A DNA stretch of 64,000 nucleotides, taken from contig NZ_CP077079.1 in NCBI RefSeq assembly GCF_019139815.1, positions 1 through 64,000 on the forward strand. Direction: 5' to 3'. Each line of letters opens with the position of its first letter. Position 1 is the first letter of the stretch. A model generated the notes under the pieces. The model worked only from the letters and a program-made list of their open reading frames with translations. It was not told where the DNA came from and ran no database searches. Origin of the DNA: Pseudomonas asgharzadehiana (GTDB lineage Bacteria; Pseudomonadota; Gammaproteobacteria; Pseudomonadales; Pseudomonadaceae). This document shows, one piece after another, positions 30,807 through 39,416 of the stretch. A program made the translations under genes and the position numbers.

Positions 30807-32912
30807 TTGCCGAGCATAGACGCCCTCGCCGATCGCTTATCGACCTACCTCGGCCCCGACCAGGTCAACCTGGTCCGCCGAGCGTATTTCTACGCCGAAC
30901 AAGCCCACGACGGCCAACGCCGCCGTAGCGGCGAGGCGTATGTCACGCATCCTCTTGCGGTGGCAAATATTCTTGCCGACATGCACATGGACCATCAGAG
31001 CCTGATGGCCGCGATGCTGCATGACGTGATCGAAGACACCGGCATCGCCAAGGAAGCGCTCAGTTCGCAATTTGGCGAGACCGTGGCCGAACTGGTCGAC
31101 GGGGTCAGCAAACTGACCCAGATGAATTTCGAGACCAAGGCCGAAGCCCAGGCCGAAAACTTCCAGAAGATGGCCATGGCCATGGCCCGGGATATCCGGG
31201 TGATTCTGGTCAAGCTGGCCGACCGGCTGCACAACATGCGCACGCTGGAAGTGCTGTCCGGCGAAAAGCGCCGACGCATCGCCAAGGAAACCCTGGAAAT
31301 CTACGCGCCCATCGCCAACCGGCTGGGCATGCACGCCATTCGAATCGAGTTCGAAGACCTCGGTTTCAAGGCCATGCACCCGATGCGTTCGGCGCGCATC
31401 TACCAGGCGGTCAAACGCGCCAGGGGCAATCGCAAGGAAATCGTCAACAAGATCGAAGAGTCGCTGAGCCATTGCCTGGCGATCGACGAGATCGAGGGCG
31501 AGGTCAGCGGACGGCAGAAGCACATCTACGGCATCTATAAGAAGATGCGCGGCAAGCGCCGGGCCTTCAACGAGATCATGGACGTATACGCGTTCAGGAT
31601 CATCGTCGACAAGGTCGACACCTGCTACCGCGTGCTGGGCGCTGTACATAATTTGTACAAACCTCTGCCGGGCCGCTTCAAGGACTACATCGCGATTCCC
31701 AAGGCCAACGGCTACCAGTCGCTGCATACCACGCTGTTCGGTATGCACGGCGTACCGATCGAGATCCAGATCCGCACCCGCGAGATGGAAGAGATGGCCA
31801 ACAATGGCATCGCCGCCCACTGGCTGTACAAATCCAGTGGCGACGAGCAGCCAAAAGGCACCCACGCCCGCGCCCGCCAATGGGTCAAAGGCGTGCTGGA
31901 AATGCAGCAACGCGCGGGCAACTCCCTCGAATTTATCGAAAGCGTGAAGATCGACCTGTTCCCGGACGAGGTCTACGTGTTCACGCCCAAAGGCCGGATC
32001 ATGGAGCTGCCCAAAGGCTCCACGGCGGTCGACTTTGCCTACGCCGTGCATACCGATGTCGGCAACAGTTGCATTGCGTGCCGCATCAACCGGCGCCTGG
32101 CCCCGCTGTCCGAGCCGCTGCAAAGCGGCTCCACGGTGGAGATCGTCAGCGCACCGGGCGCACGGCCGAACCCGGCGTGGCTCAACTTCGTGGTCACCGG
32201 CAAGGCGCGCACGCACATCCGCCACGCGCTGAAACTGCAGCGCCGCTCCGAATCCATCAGCCTCGGCGAACGCCTGCTGAACAAGGTGCTCAACGGTTTC
32301 GACAGCGCCCTGGACAAGATCCCGCAAGAGCGCGTGCAAGCAATGCTCCACGAGTATCGCCAGGAGACCATCGAAGACCTGCTGGAAGATATTGGCCTGG
32401 GCAACCGCATGGCCTACGTGGTCGCCCGCCGCCTGCTCGGCGAAGGCGAACAGCTGCCAAGCCCGGAAGGCCCGCTGGCGATTCGCGGCACCGAGGGCCT
32501 GGTGCTCAGCTACGCCAAGTGCTGCACGCCGATCCCGGGCGACCCGATTGTCGGCCACTTGTCCGCGGGCAAAGGCATGGTGGTGCACCTGGACAACTGC
32601 CGCAACATCACCGAAATCCGCCACAACCCGGAAAAATGCATCCAGCTCTCCTGGGCCAAGGATGTCACCGGCGAGTTCAACGTCGAGCTGCGAGTAGAGC
32701 TGGAGCACCAGCGCGGCCTGATCGCCCTGCTGGCCAGCAGCGTCAACGCCGCTGACGGCAATATCGAGAAAATCAGCATGGACGAGCGCGATGGCCGCAT
32801 CAGCGTGGTCCAGCTGGTGGTCAGCGTGCACGACCGCGTGCACCTGGCCCGCGTGATCAAGAAACTGCGCGCCTTGACCGGTGTGATCCGCATTACCCGC
32901 ATGCGGGCATAG
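30807..32912 (+). CDS. spoT: Bifunctional (p)ppGpp synthetase/hydrolase SpoT
   Basis: A 701-residue RelA/SpoT-family enzyme. The HD hydrolase domain is at the N-terminus (His72-Asp73 in LHDVIEDTG), so hydrolysis should be active. The synthetase domain follows (RIIVDKVDTCYRVLG, FKDYIAIPKANGYQSLHT), then TGS (about residues 385-450, DEVYVFTPKGRIMELP), a zinc-finger/helical region (SYAKCCTPIPGDPIVG) and a C-terminal ACT domain. The start is TTG with GGAG 8 bases upstream, 60 bases after rpoZ. Confidence 0.97.
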   Translation: MPSIDALADRLSTYLGPDQVNLVRRAYFYAEQAHDGQRRRSGEAYVTHPLAVANILADMHMDHQSLMAAMLHDVIEDTGIAKEALSSQFGETVAELVDGVSKLTQMNFETKAEAQAENFQKMAMAMARDIRVILVKLADRLHNMRTLEVLSGEKRRRIAKETLEIYAPIANRLGMHAIRIEFEDLGFKAMHPMRSARIYQAVKRARGNRKEIVNKIEESLSHCLAIDEIEGEVSGRQKHIYGIYKKMRGKRRAFNEIMDVYAFRIIVDKVDTCYRVLGAVHNLYKPLPGRFKDYIAIPKANGYQSLHTTLFGMHGVPIEIQIRTREMEEMANNGIAAHWLYKSSGDEQPKGTHARARQWVKGVLEMQQRAGNSLEFIESVKIDLFPDEVYVFTPKGRIMELPKGSTAVDFAYAVHTDVGNSCIACRINRRLAPLSEPLQSGSTVEIVSAPGARPNPAWLNFVVTGKARTHIRHALKLQRRSESISLGERLLNKVLNGFDSALDKIPQERVQAMLHEYRQETIEDLLEDIGLGNRMAYVVARRLLGEGEQLPSPEGPLAIRGTEGLVLSYAKCCTPIPGDPIVGHLSAGKGMVVHLDNCRNITEIRHNPEKCIQLSWAKDVTGEFNVELRVELEHQRGLIALLASSVNAADGNIEKISMDERDGRISVVQLVVSVHDRVHLARVIKKLRALTGVIRITRMRA

Positions 32913-32948
32913 CCTTTCAGATAAGTCATCTCTTACAAGGAGTCATAA

Positions 32949-33329
32949 ATGACCAAGACCGTTATCACCAGCGACAAAGCCCCGGCCGCCATCGGCACCT
33001 ACTCCCAGGCGATCAAGGCGGGCAACACCGTCTATATGTCCGGCCAGATCCCGCTGGACCCGAAAACCATGGAGCTGGTGGAAGGCTTCGAAGCTCAGAC
33101 CGTGCAGGTCTTCGAGAACCTCAAGTCCGTGGCCGAAGCCGCCGGCGGTTCGTTCAAGGACATCGTCAAGCTGAACATTTTCCTCACCGACCTGAGCCAC
33201 TTCGCCAAGGTCAACGAGATCATGGGCAAGTACTTCGAACAGCCTTACCCAGCCCGCGCCGCCATCGGCGTTGCTGCCCTGCCAAAGGGCGCGCAGGTTG
33301 AGATGGACGCGATTCTGGTCATCGAGTAA
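32949..33329 (+). CDS. ridA: Reactive intermediate deaminase RidA
   Basis: A 126-residue canonical RidA. It hydrolyses 2-aminoacrylate and related imines released by PLP enzymes. [21 protein letters not shown] and [22 protein letters not shown], with the essential arginine and glutamate, are complete. AAGGAG precedes the ATG. It lies 36 bases after spoT, as in many pseudomonads and enterics, and is followed by a terminator. Confidence 0.96.
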   Translation: MTKTVITSDKAPAAIGTYSQAIKAGNTVYMSGQIPLDPKTMELVEGFEAQTVQVFENLKSVAEAAGGSFKDIVKLNIFLTDLSHFAKVNEIMGKYFEQPYPARAAIGVAALPKGAQVEMDAILVIE

Positions 33330-33335
33330 AAACCC

Positions 33336-33371
33336 GGCGCAGCCTCTAACAGGCTGCGCCGACTTCGTTTT
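33336..33371 (+). terminator. Terminator after ridA
   Basis: Perfect 10-bp stem GGCGCAGCCT/AGGCTGCGCC with a 5-base loop; the sequence turns T-rich just after (GTTTTA). Confidence 0.75.
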
Positions 33372-33382
33372 AAAAGGATTTC

Positions 33383-34129
33383 ATGATGCGCAAAGCGCTT
33401 GTAGCCACTTCGTTGCTCGCCCTGATGCTCGGCGGCTGCGCCAGCAACCCTGCCGACCTGGATGTGAGCGGCACCTGGATCAATCAGGTCGCCATCGATG
33501 CGGCAGCCAAGGGCGGCCCTTTGCGTGAAGCGTTGCAGAGCTTTGGCCCGAACCTCGAATGGGAGGTGAATACCAAGGCCTCCCAGGCACGCTACTACAA
33601 CGGTTTCGAGGTTGCGGAAGGCAAGTTGCTCGGTGAGAAATCCGGCGCCTGGAGCGTGGACTTCTACGGCAGCTCCGCCACCGAACTCAAGCGTAAAGGC
33701 AAACAACTGCTGCAGGTGGCCAACGATAACGAGCCCGAACAGCTGTTTGCCCGCGCCAAAGAGCCCGCACCGGAAGGTGCACCGCTGGGTGCCAACTTCG
33801 AACGTGCGCTGTACGCAGCCTATATGGGCGGCGACTGGAAGATCAGCGACGGCTTCGGTAGCGGCGCTATCGTACAGTTCCAGGCGGACGGCAAAGTCGC
33901 CGGCCTGCCGGGGGTCGATCGCTATTCGCTGTGCCTGGCCGGAGACTGCGCCTCCATGAGCGGCGGTTATGACAGCATCTGGCTGCAGCTCAACGGCGTC
34001 GGCAACCCTTGGATCTTTGTGCGTAAAGGCAAGCAACTGGAGATATTCCAGGCGATCAATACCGCGCGGACGGACGAAGTGCCCCAGTTCACTCCCGGCC
34101 CCCGCCAGTGGCTGCTTGAAAAGCAATAA
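33383..34129 (+). CDS. Putative lipoprotein of unknown function
   Basis: A 248-residue protein with a lipoprotein signal, MMRKALVATSLLALMLGGC; the lipidated cysteine is at residue 19 and the next residues are ASNP, which does not suggest inner-membrane retention. No family is recognised. The mature part begins with a DVSGTWINQ stretch seen in lipocalin-like proteins, and a late CLAGDC pair could form a disulphide. AGGA precedes two tandem ATG codons; either could be used. Confidence 0.7.
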   Translation: MMRKALVATSLLALMLGGCASNPADLDVSGTWINQVAIDAAAKGGPLREALQSFGPNLEWEVNTKASQARYYNGFEVAEGKLLGEKSGAWSVDFYGSSATELKRKGKQLLQVANDNEPEQLFARAKEPAPEGAPLGANFERALYAAYMGGDWKISDGFGSGAIVQFQADGKVAGLPGVDRYSLCLAGDCASMSGGYDSIWLQLNGVGNPWIFVRKGKQLEIFQAINTARTDEVPQFTPGPRQWLLEKQ

Positions 34130-34147
34130 GCAACCCTACACAGATCC

Positions 34148-34241
34148 AAATGTGGGGGGGGTTGCTCCGATAGCGGTGCATCAGTCGACATCTCTTTGAC
34201 TGATCTATCGCTATCGGGAGCAAGCCCCCTCCCACATTTTT
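34148..34241. repeat. REPIN-type paired REP element, left arm degenerate
   Basis: The right unit ATCGGGAGCAAGCCCCCTCC is intact; the left unit has lost part of the core (TGTGGGGGGGGTTGCTCC). The inner arms TAGCGGTG and CGCTATCG are still recognisable. It lies between the lipoprotein gene and the convergent SDR gene. Confidence 0.75.
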
Positions 34242-34250
34242 GATCGCGTT

Positions 34251-35102
34251 TCAGCCTTTCAGAATCGCCGCGTAGCCTTCACGGTAAGTCGGATACCTCG
34301 GCTTCCAGCCCAGCGCCTTGGCGCGCGCATTGCTGCATTGCTTGCTGCCGGCACGGCGCACACTGGCGTCCTCGGACCACTCGGTAACCCCAAGATAGTC
34401 ACGCAGCCAGGCCACCACCTCAGCCAACGGTGCTGGCGCGTCGTCGACGCCAATGTAGACCTTGTCCAACGAACCGCCCTGTTCCACATGACGCAACAAA
34501 AACGCCAGCAACCCCGCAGCGTCATCGGAGTGTATGCGGTTGCCATACAAAGGTGGGTCCACCGCCACACGGTAACCCTGGCGCACCTGGGTCAGCAGCC
34601 ATTCGCGACCCGGGCCGTAAATACCGGTCAAGCGCACAATGCTCGCGGGTATGCCGCTGCTCAGTGCAACCTGCTCGGCTTCGAGCATGACTTGTCCGGA
34701 ATACCCCTTAGCCTGAGTGTCCGAGGCTTCATCTACCCACTCACCGTTCTGCTGCCCGTAGACGCTGCTGCTGGACACAAACAGCAAGTGTTTGGGCGCC
34801 TGGCCGTAGTCTTCCAGCCACTCCAGCACGTGCTTCAAACCCTGAACGTAAGCAGCGCGATAGCCGGCTTCGTCGTGATCCGTCGCAGCGGCGCAATACA
34901 CCAGATAATCCACGCCGCCGATGGGCCAAGTGTCGGGGCAGTCCTTTTTGAACAGGTCCCCGGCAATGCCGATGACGCCCTCAGGCAACCGCGAAATATC
35001 GCGGCGCAGGCCACGAACCTCCCATTCCGAGGCCAGCAATTGGCTAGCCAGCCGACTACCCACATCGCCGCATCCGGCAATCACAACAGAAGGTGCAGAC
35101 AT
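34251..35102 (-). CDS. NAD(P)-dependent epimerase/SDR family protein
   Basis: A 283-residue extended short-chain dehydrogenase of the YeeZ kind. The N-terminal nucleotide fold VIAGCGDVGSRLASQLLASE replaces the usual TGxxGxxG. The active-site tyrosine is probably in SSSSVYGQQ, and the later GIYGPGREWLL and NRIHSDDAAGLL are typical. GGAG lies 7 bases before the ATG at 35102; a GTG one codon upstream is also possible. Substrate unknown. Confidence 0.82.
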   Translation of the reverse strand: MSAPSVVIAGCGDVGSRLASQLLASEWEVRGLRRDISRLPEGVIGIAGDLFKKDCPDTWPIGGVDYLVYCAAATDHDEAGYRAAYVQGLKHVLEWLEDYGQAPKHLLFVSSSSVYGQQNGEWVDEASDTQAKGYSGQVMLEAEQVALSSGIPASIVRLTGIYGPGREWLLTQVRQGYRVAVDPPLYGNRIHSDDAAGLLAFLLRHVEQGGSLDKVYIGVDDAPAPLAEVVAWLRDYLGVTEWSEDASVRRAGSKQCSNARAKALGWKPRYPTYREGYAAILKG

Positions 35103-35291
35103 CACAAAACTCCGTATTCAAAGGTCTAGGTTAGCCTTCACAGCGGACCGGCGGCCAGAAAAAGCACAAATAAAGTTACTGTATTACTTCTGTTAACAAG
35201 AATTACTTGCAATAATGACCGCCCATTTGTCCTCGACCGTCCTAGGTCTGGTAGGGCGCTCACTCATTTTTTCTTCTCAGGTCCGGCCAGC

Positions 35292-36263
35292 ATGACACGT
35301 AATACAACCCCCGCTTCGCCAACCAAGCCTCACAGCCCGTCCCGCGCCTGGCGCGCGATTGCTGCGATGCTGTTCAGCGTACTGCTGGCGCCGACCGCCG
35401 CATTCGCTGATGCCACCGCTCCAGCCACCCCGGTTGCCGCCGAGCAAAATGCCGCTGCCCCGGCCGCACCTGTCGCAGCGCCAGATGCCGCCAACCCGGC
35501 CGCGCCCGCCGACGCGCAAGACACCGGCGTCGTGCTGGAAGAAGACAACACCCTGGGCATGGCCCACGACCTGTCGCCATGGGGCATGTACCAGAACGCT
35601 GACGTCGTGGTGAAAGCCGTGATGATCGGCCTCGCCATCGCTTCGATCATCACGTGGACCATCTGGATCGCCAAGGGCTTCGAACTGCTGGGCGCCAAAC
35701 GTCGTCTGCGCACTGAAATCGTCCACCTGAAGAAGGCGGCCACCCTCAAGGAAGCGAGTGAAAGCGCAACCAAAAAAGGCACACTGGCCAACCTGTTGGT
35801 GCACGACGCCCTGGAAGAAATGCGCCTGTCGGCCAATACCCGCGAAAAAGAAGGCATCAAGGAGCGTGTCAGCTTCCGCCTCGAGCGCCTGGTAGCGGCT
35901 TGCGGCCGTAACATGAGCAGCGGCACCGGCGTACTCGCCACTATCGGTTCCACCGCCCCCTTCGTCGGCCTGTTCGGCACCGTGTGGGGCATCATGAACA
36001 GCTTTATCGGCATCGCCAAAACCCAGACCACCAACCTCGCCGTCGTTGCCCCCGGCATCGCCGAAGCCCTGCTGGCCACGGCCCTGGGCCTGGTTGCCGC
36101 GATCCCTGCGGTGGTGATCTACAACGTCTTCGCCCGTTCGATTGCCGGCTACAAGGCCCAGGTATCCGACGCGTCGGCAGAAGTGTTGCTGCTGGTCAGC
36201 CGCGACCTCGATCACCTGCCTACCGAGCGCAGCTCGCAACCGCACATGGTGAAAGTGGGGTAA
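35292..36263 (+). CDS. exbB: TonB-system proton channel subunit ExbB
   Basis: Inner-membrane MotA/TolQ/ExbB proton channel that powers TonB-dependent uptake of siderophores and vitamin B12. The 323 residues include an N-terminal extension with a signal-like segment (AMLFSVLLAPTAAFA) and an alanine/proline-rich stretch, then three membrane helices. The family core GTGVLATIGSTAPFVGLFGT and GIAEALLATALGL is intact. The 186-base upstream region is AT-rich, but I could not identify a clear Fur box. Confidence 0.93.
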   Translation: MTRNTTPASPTKPHSPSRAWRAIAAMLFSVLLAPTAAFADATAPATPVAAEQNAAAPAAPVAAPDAANPAAPADAQDTGVVLEEDNTLGMAHDLSPWGMYQNADVVVKAVMIGLAIASIITWTIWIAKGFELLGAKRRLRTEIVHLKKAATLKEASESATKKGTLANLLVHDALEEMRLSANTREKEGIKERVSFRLERLVAACGRNMSSGTGVLATIGSTAPFVGLFGTVWGIMNSFIGIAKTQTTNLAVVAPGIAEALLATALGLVAAIPAVVIYNVFARSIAGYKAQVSDASAEVLLLVSRDLDHLPTERSSQPHMVKVG

Positions 36264-36269
36264 TCGGCC

Positions 36270-36695
36270 ATGGGCCTGCATTTGAATCAAGGCGACGACG
36301 AACTCGTCGAGAACCACGAAATCAACGTCACGCCGTTCATCGACGTGATGCTGGTATTGCTCATCATCTTCATGGTGGCCGCACCGCTGGCCACCGTGGA
36401 TATCAAGGTCGACCTCCCTGCGTCCAGCGCCAAGCCCGCGCCGCGGCCGGAGAAGCCGATCTTCCTCAGCGTCAAGGCGGACCAACGCCTGTTCCTGGGT
36501 GAAGAAGAAGTGAAAACCGAAACCCTGGGCCCGGTGCTCGACGCCAAGACCCAAGGCAAGAAGGACACGACGATCTTCTTCCAGGCCGACAAAGGCGTGG
36601 ATTACGGCGACCTGATGAGCGTGATGGATGCCCTGCGGGCAGCCGGCTACCTCAAGGTGGGCCTGGTCGGACTTGAGACGGCAGCCAAGAAATGA
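36270..36695 (+). CDS. exbD: TonB-system subunit ExbD
   Basis: A 141-residue single-pass inner-membrane protein with a periplasmic domain. The membrane aspartate is in NVTPFIDVMLVLLIIFMVAA, the proton-path residue of the family. It follows exbB by 6 bases and overlaps tonB by 4 (ATGA), so the three genes form one operon. Confidence 0.95.
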   Translation: MGLHLNQGDDELVENHEINVTPFIDVMLVLLIIFMVAAPLATVDIKVDLPASSAKPAPRPEKPIFLSVKADQRLFLGEEEVKTETLGPVLDAKTQGKKDTTIFFQADKGVDYGDLMSVMDALRAAGYLKVGLVGLETAAKK

Positions 36696-37441
36696 TCACG
36701 ACGCGCCACAAACTGACGCGTTATGGCACCAGCCTCGCCGTCGTGCTGGGCGTGCATGCCGTCGCGATTGCCATCGCGCTCCACTGGTCGGCGCCGCGCA
36801 CGGTGCAACTGCCACCGGCCGCCATGGTCATCGACCTGGCACCGATGCCCGCGCCACCGCCGCCGGCCCCGCCGAAAGTGGTCACGCCGCCGCAGCCGCC
36901 CGCTCCGGTAGAAGAGTTGCCTTTGCCGAAACTGGCCGAGGCGCCCAAGCCGACGATCCAGGTGCCTAAGCCGGTCAAGCCCAAGCCCAAACCTCAGCCG
37001 CCCAAGCCGGTAGAGAAAAAGATCGAACCGCCCAAGGAAAAACCTTCCGAGGACCCACCGAGCGACGCGCCGCCAACCCAGGCGCCCGCTGAAAAATCGG
37101 CCCAGCCGGTGCCTGGCCCATCGCCGCAGCAGATCGCAGCCAAGGCATCCTGGGAAGGCACCCTGTTGGCGCACTTGCAGAAGTACAAGAAGTACCCGCC
37201 AGGCGCTCAGGCCCGTGGCAAGGAAGGCCTGAACCGCCTGAAATTCGTCGTCGATGCCGATGGCAACGTACTGTCCTACGAGTTGGTGGGCCGTTCCGGC
37301 AACGCCGACCTGGACCGTGCAACCCTGGACATGATCCGTCGTGCCCAACCGCTGCCCAAGCCACCGGCTGACATGTTGAAAGGTGGCAGTATCGAGATCG
37401 TTGCACCGTTCGTGTACAACATCGAAAAACGTCGACGCTAA
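36692..37441 (+). CDS. tonB: Energy transducer TonB
   Basis: A 249-residue protein with an N-terminal membrane anchor, a long proline/lysine-rich spacer (about residues 45-145, with repeated KPKPKPQPPKP-type units) and a C-terminal TonB domain (YPPGAQARGKEGLNRLKFVV to PFVYNIEKRRR). It transmits ExbBD energy to outer-membrane receptors. It overlaps exbD by ATGA. Confidence 0.94.
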   Translation: MITTRHKLTRYGTSLAVVLGVHAVAIAIALHWSAPRTVQLPPAAMVIDLAPMPAPPPPAPPKVVTPPQPPAPVEELPLPKLAEAPKPTIQVPKPVKPKPKPQPPKPVEKKIEPPKEKPSEDPPSDAPPTQAPAEKSAQPVPGPSPQQIAAKASWEGTLLAHLQKYKKYPPGAQARGKEGLNRLKFVVDADGNVLSYELVGRSGNADLDRATLDMIRRAQPLPKPPADMLKGGSIEIVAPFVYNIEKRRR

Positions 37442-37448
37442 GCCTCTG

Positions 37449-37472
37449 CGTGGGCACTCTCGGGTGCCCACG
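37449..37472 (+). terminator. Hairpin after tonB
   Basis: Perfect 9-bp stem CGTGGGCAC/GTGCCCACG with a 6-base loop, 7 bases after the tonB stop codon. No T run follows, so it may be an mRNA-stabilising hairpin rather than an intrinsic terminator. Confidence 0.5.
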
Positions 37473-37609
37473 GTTGCCGCTCCCTCCCCTCGCACAGCCT
37501 TCAACCTGAACCGGGATTGAACAGGTTGTGTGCACACCCAATCTTCACTTGTAACACTTCATTGCAACGCCAATCATCCGCGAACAGTTCTCATTAGTGG
37601 ATAGCCGGT

Positions 37610-37945
37610 GTGCGCAACCTCGCCCGATTGACCCTCGCCCTGCTTGCGTTTCCGGTCGCCGCCCAGGCCGATCGACTGGTCACGCTGGACATTCAAAACC
37701 ACACCTTCACCCCTTCAAGCTTCGAAGTGCCTGCGGGCGAACGCTTTCGGATCCAGCTCACCAGCCATGACGAGAGCGTCGATGAGTTCGAAAGCTATGA
37801 CATGAAGTTCGAAAAAATCATTGTTCCCGGCAACACCGTCACGGTGTTCGCCGGCCCGCTGCACCCAGGCACCTACACCTTCTTCGATGACTACCACCCA
37901 GACCAGGCCAAAGGCACGGTCACCGCCATCGCGGCGAAGGAGTAG
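37610..37945 (+). CDS. ftrB: Periplasmic cupredoxin-like iron uptake protein
   Basis: A 111-residue secreted protein (signal peptide ending PVAAQA) with a cupredoxin fold: FTPSSFEVPAGERFRIQLTSHDESVDEFES and FAGPLHPGTYTFFDDYHP. It starts with GTG. Next to an FTR1 permease and a P19-like protein it matches FtrB of the Bordetella/Brucella FtrABCD ferrous-iron system, which is thought to oxidise Fe(II) for uptake. Typical type 1 copper ligands are not obvious, so copper binding is uncertain. Confidence 0.78.
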   Translation: MRNLARLTLALLAFPVAAQADRLVTLDIQNHTFTPSSFEVPAGERFRIQLTSHDESVDEFESYDMKFEKIIVPGNTVTVFAGPLHPGTYTFFDDYHPDQAKGTVTAIAAKE

Positions 37946-37948
37946 GCC

Positions 37949-38776
37949 ATGCTCGCGTGTCTATTGATTGTGTTTCGCGAAGTGCTGGAAGCCGGGATCG
38001 TGGTCGGGATCGTCATGGCCGCCACCCAGGGGCTGGCGCGACGCGGCCTGTTTATCGGCGGCGGGATCGCCGCAGGCGTATTGGGTGCGGGCCTTCTGGC
38101 GCTGTTTACCGGGGCAATCACCCAGGCGCTGCAAGGGTTCGGTCAAGAAATTTTCAACGCGGCGATTCTGATCGTGGCGGTCTTCATGCTCGGCTGGCAC
38201 AACCTGTGGATGGCCACCCATGGACGTGAGCTGGCGGCACAACTGCGCAGCGCCGGCAATGCGGTGCTGCGTGGGGAAAAATCACTCTGGGCGCTCGCTG
38301 TGGTGATCACCGTGGCGGTGTTGCGCGAAGGCTCCGAGATCGTCCTGTTCCTGTATGGCATTGCCGCCTCGACCCACACCGACCCACTGACGATGCTGGC
38401 CGGCGGCGTGCTTGGCATCTTCGCCGGCGCAGCGCTGTCGTGGCTGCTGTATCGCGGCCTGATCGCCGTCAGCCTCAAGCGCCTGTTCTCGATCACCGCC
38501 TGGATGATCGCGCTGCTCGCCGCCGGTATGGCCGGACGCGCCGCCGCGATCCTCGCCGGTATCGACCTGATTCCTGCCTGGGGCTATCAGCTCTGGGACA
38601 CTTCCTGGCTGGTGTCCGACGCCAGCCTCACCGGCAGGGCGCTGCAAGCGCTGGTGGGCTACACCGATCGACCGCTGGGTGTTCAGCTGGTTGCCTGGGT
38701 GGTCACGTTGCTGCTTCTGGTGACGGGCAGTCGATTGCTTCACTCACGTTCCACCTCCCACGGAGCTACCCCATGA
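37949..38776 (+). CDS. ftrC: FTR1-family high-affinity iron permease
   Basis: A 275-residue inner-membrane protein with about seven helices. Both iron-binding RExxE motifs are present: REVLE in VFREVLEAGIVVG near the start, and REGSE in VLREGSEIVLFLYG near residue 125. It imports iron oxidised by its partner. It follows the cupredoxin gene by 3 bases, has GGAG before the ATG, and overlaps the next gene by 4 (ATGA). Confidence 0.92.
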   Translation: MLACLLIVFREVLEAGIVVGIVMAATQGLARRGLFIGGGIAAGVLGAGLLALFTGAITQALQGFGQEIFNAAILIVAVFMLGWHNLWMATHGRELAAQLRSAGNAVLRGEKSLWALAVVITVAVLREGSEIVLFLYGIAASTHTDPLTMLAGGVLGIFAGAALSWLLYRGLIAVSLKRLFSITAWMIALLAAGMAGRAAAILAGIDLIPAWGYQLWDTSWLVSDASLTGRALQALVGYTDRPLGVQLVAWVVTLLLLVTGSRLLHSRSTSHGATP

Positions 38777-39303
38777 AACCTTTGAGCAAACCCTTGGCCG
38801 CCGCGTTGATACTCGTCGGCGGCGCGGCCATGTCCACCCTCGCCCAAGCCCGCGAATACCCGATTGGCGGCCCGGTGCAGGCCAATGACATGGAAATCGC
38901 ATCGTCCTACCTGGTGGGCATCGAAATGGCGCCCATGCCGCCAGGCATGGTCATGAGCAAGGACTCGGTACACCTGGAAACCGACGTCCACGCCACCGCC
39001 GATAACAAGTACGGCCTGGCCAACGGTGAATGGGTACCGTACCTGACCATCACCTACTCGCTGATCAAGCAAGGCGCGCCGGACTACAAGGAGATCGGCA
39101 CGCTGCTGCCGATGGTCGCCAAAGACGGTGCCCATTATGCCAACAACGTGAAGATGGACGGCCCCGGCACCTACACCGTGGTACTGCGCTACGAAAGCCC
39201 GCAGATCAAGGGGTTTTTCCATCACGTCGACAAAGAAACCGGTGTGCCTGAATGGTGGTCTCCCTTCACCAAAACCTTCACATTCAAGTACCCACAGAGT
39301 TGA
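38773..39303 (+). CDS. ftrA: Periplasmic P19-like iron-binding protein
   Basis: A 176-residue protein with a signal peptide (ending LAQA) of the Tp34/P19 iron-transport family. The metal-binding methionine/histidine/glutamate sites are seen in VGIEMAPMPPGMVMSKD, VHLETDVHA and FFHHVDKETG. The start was set at the ATG overlapping the FTR1 stop. It should bind Fe(II) or copper and pass iron to the FTR1 permease. No ferredoxin-type ftrD gene follows; oxyR is next. Confidence 0.85.
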   Translation: MKPLSKPLAAALILVGGAAMSTLAQAREYPIGGPVQANDMEIASSYLVGIEMAPMPPGMVMSKDSVHLETDVHATADNKYGLANGEWVPYLTITYSLIKQGAPDYKEIGTLLPMVAKDGAHYANNVKMDGPGTYTVVLRYESPQIKGFFHHVDKETGVPEWWSPFTKTFTFKYPQS

Positions 39304-39309
39304 GTCCCT

Positions 39310-39342
39310 GCTTACGACAGCCGATTAGCGGGTGTCGTAAGC
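39310..39342 (+). terminator. Hairpin after the ftr genes
   Basis: Perfect 10-bp stem GCTTACGACA/TGTCGTAAGC around a 13-base loop, directly after the P19-like gene. No T run, so the type is uncertain. Confidence 0.5.
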
Positions 39343-39416
39343 ACCACTGTGTCTGATAACGTGCGTCTATCGATTGCAGCCGGTATGCTTGGCCCGCAAC
39401 CTCATGGACGCCCGCT

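Noticed and set aside
30837..32843. Antisense open frame over spoT
   Set aside because: Translation is repetitive His/Val/Ala/Asp with no domain; spoT has all its motifs on the other strand.
35106..35291. Fur box before exbB
   Set aside because: The region is AT-rich with an AATAATGA half-site, but no stretch matches the 19-bp Fur consensus well enough to call.
37521..37609. Fur or other operator before the ftr genes, including the palindrome GTGTGCACAC (37528-37537)
   Set aside because: The 10-bp palindrome is real but short and does not resemble a Fur box; too little to assign a regulator.
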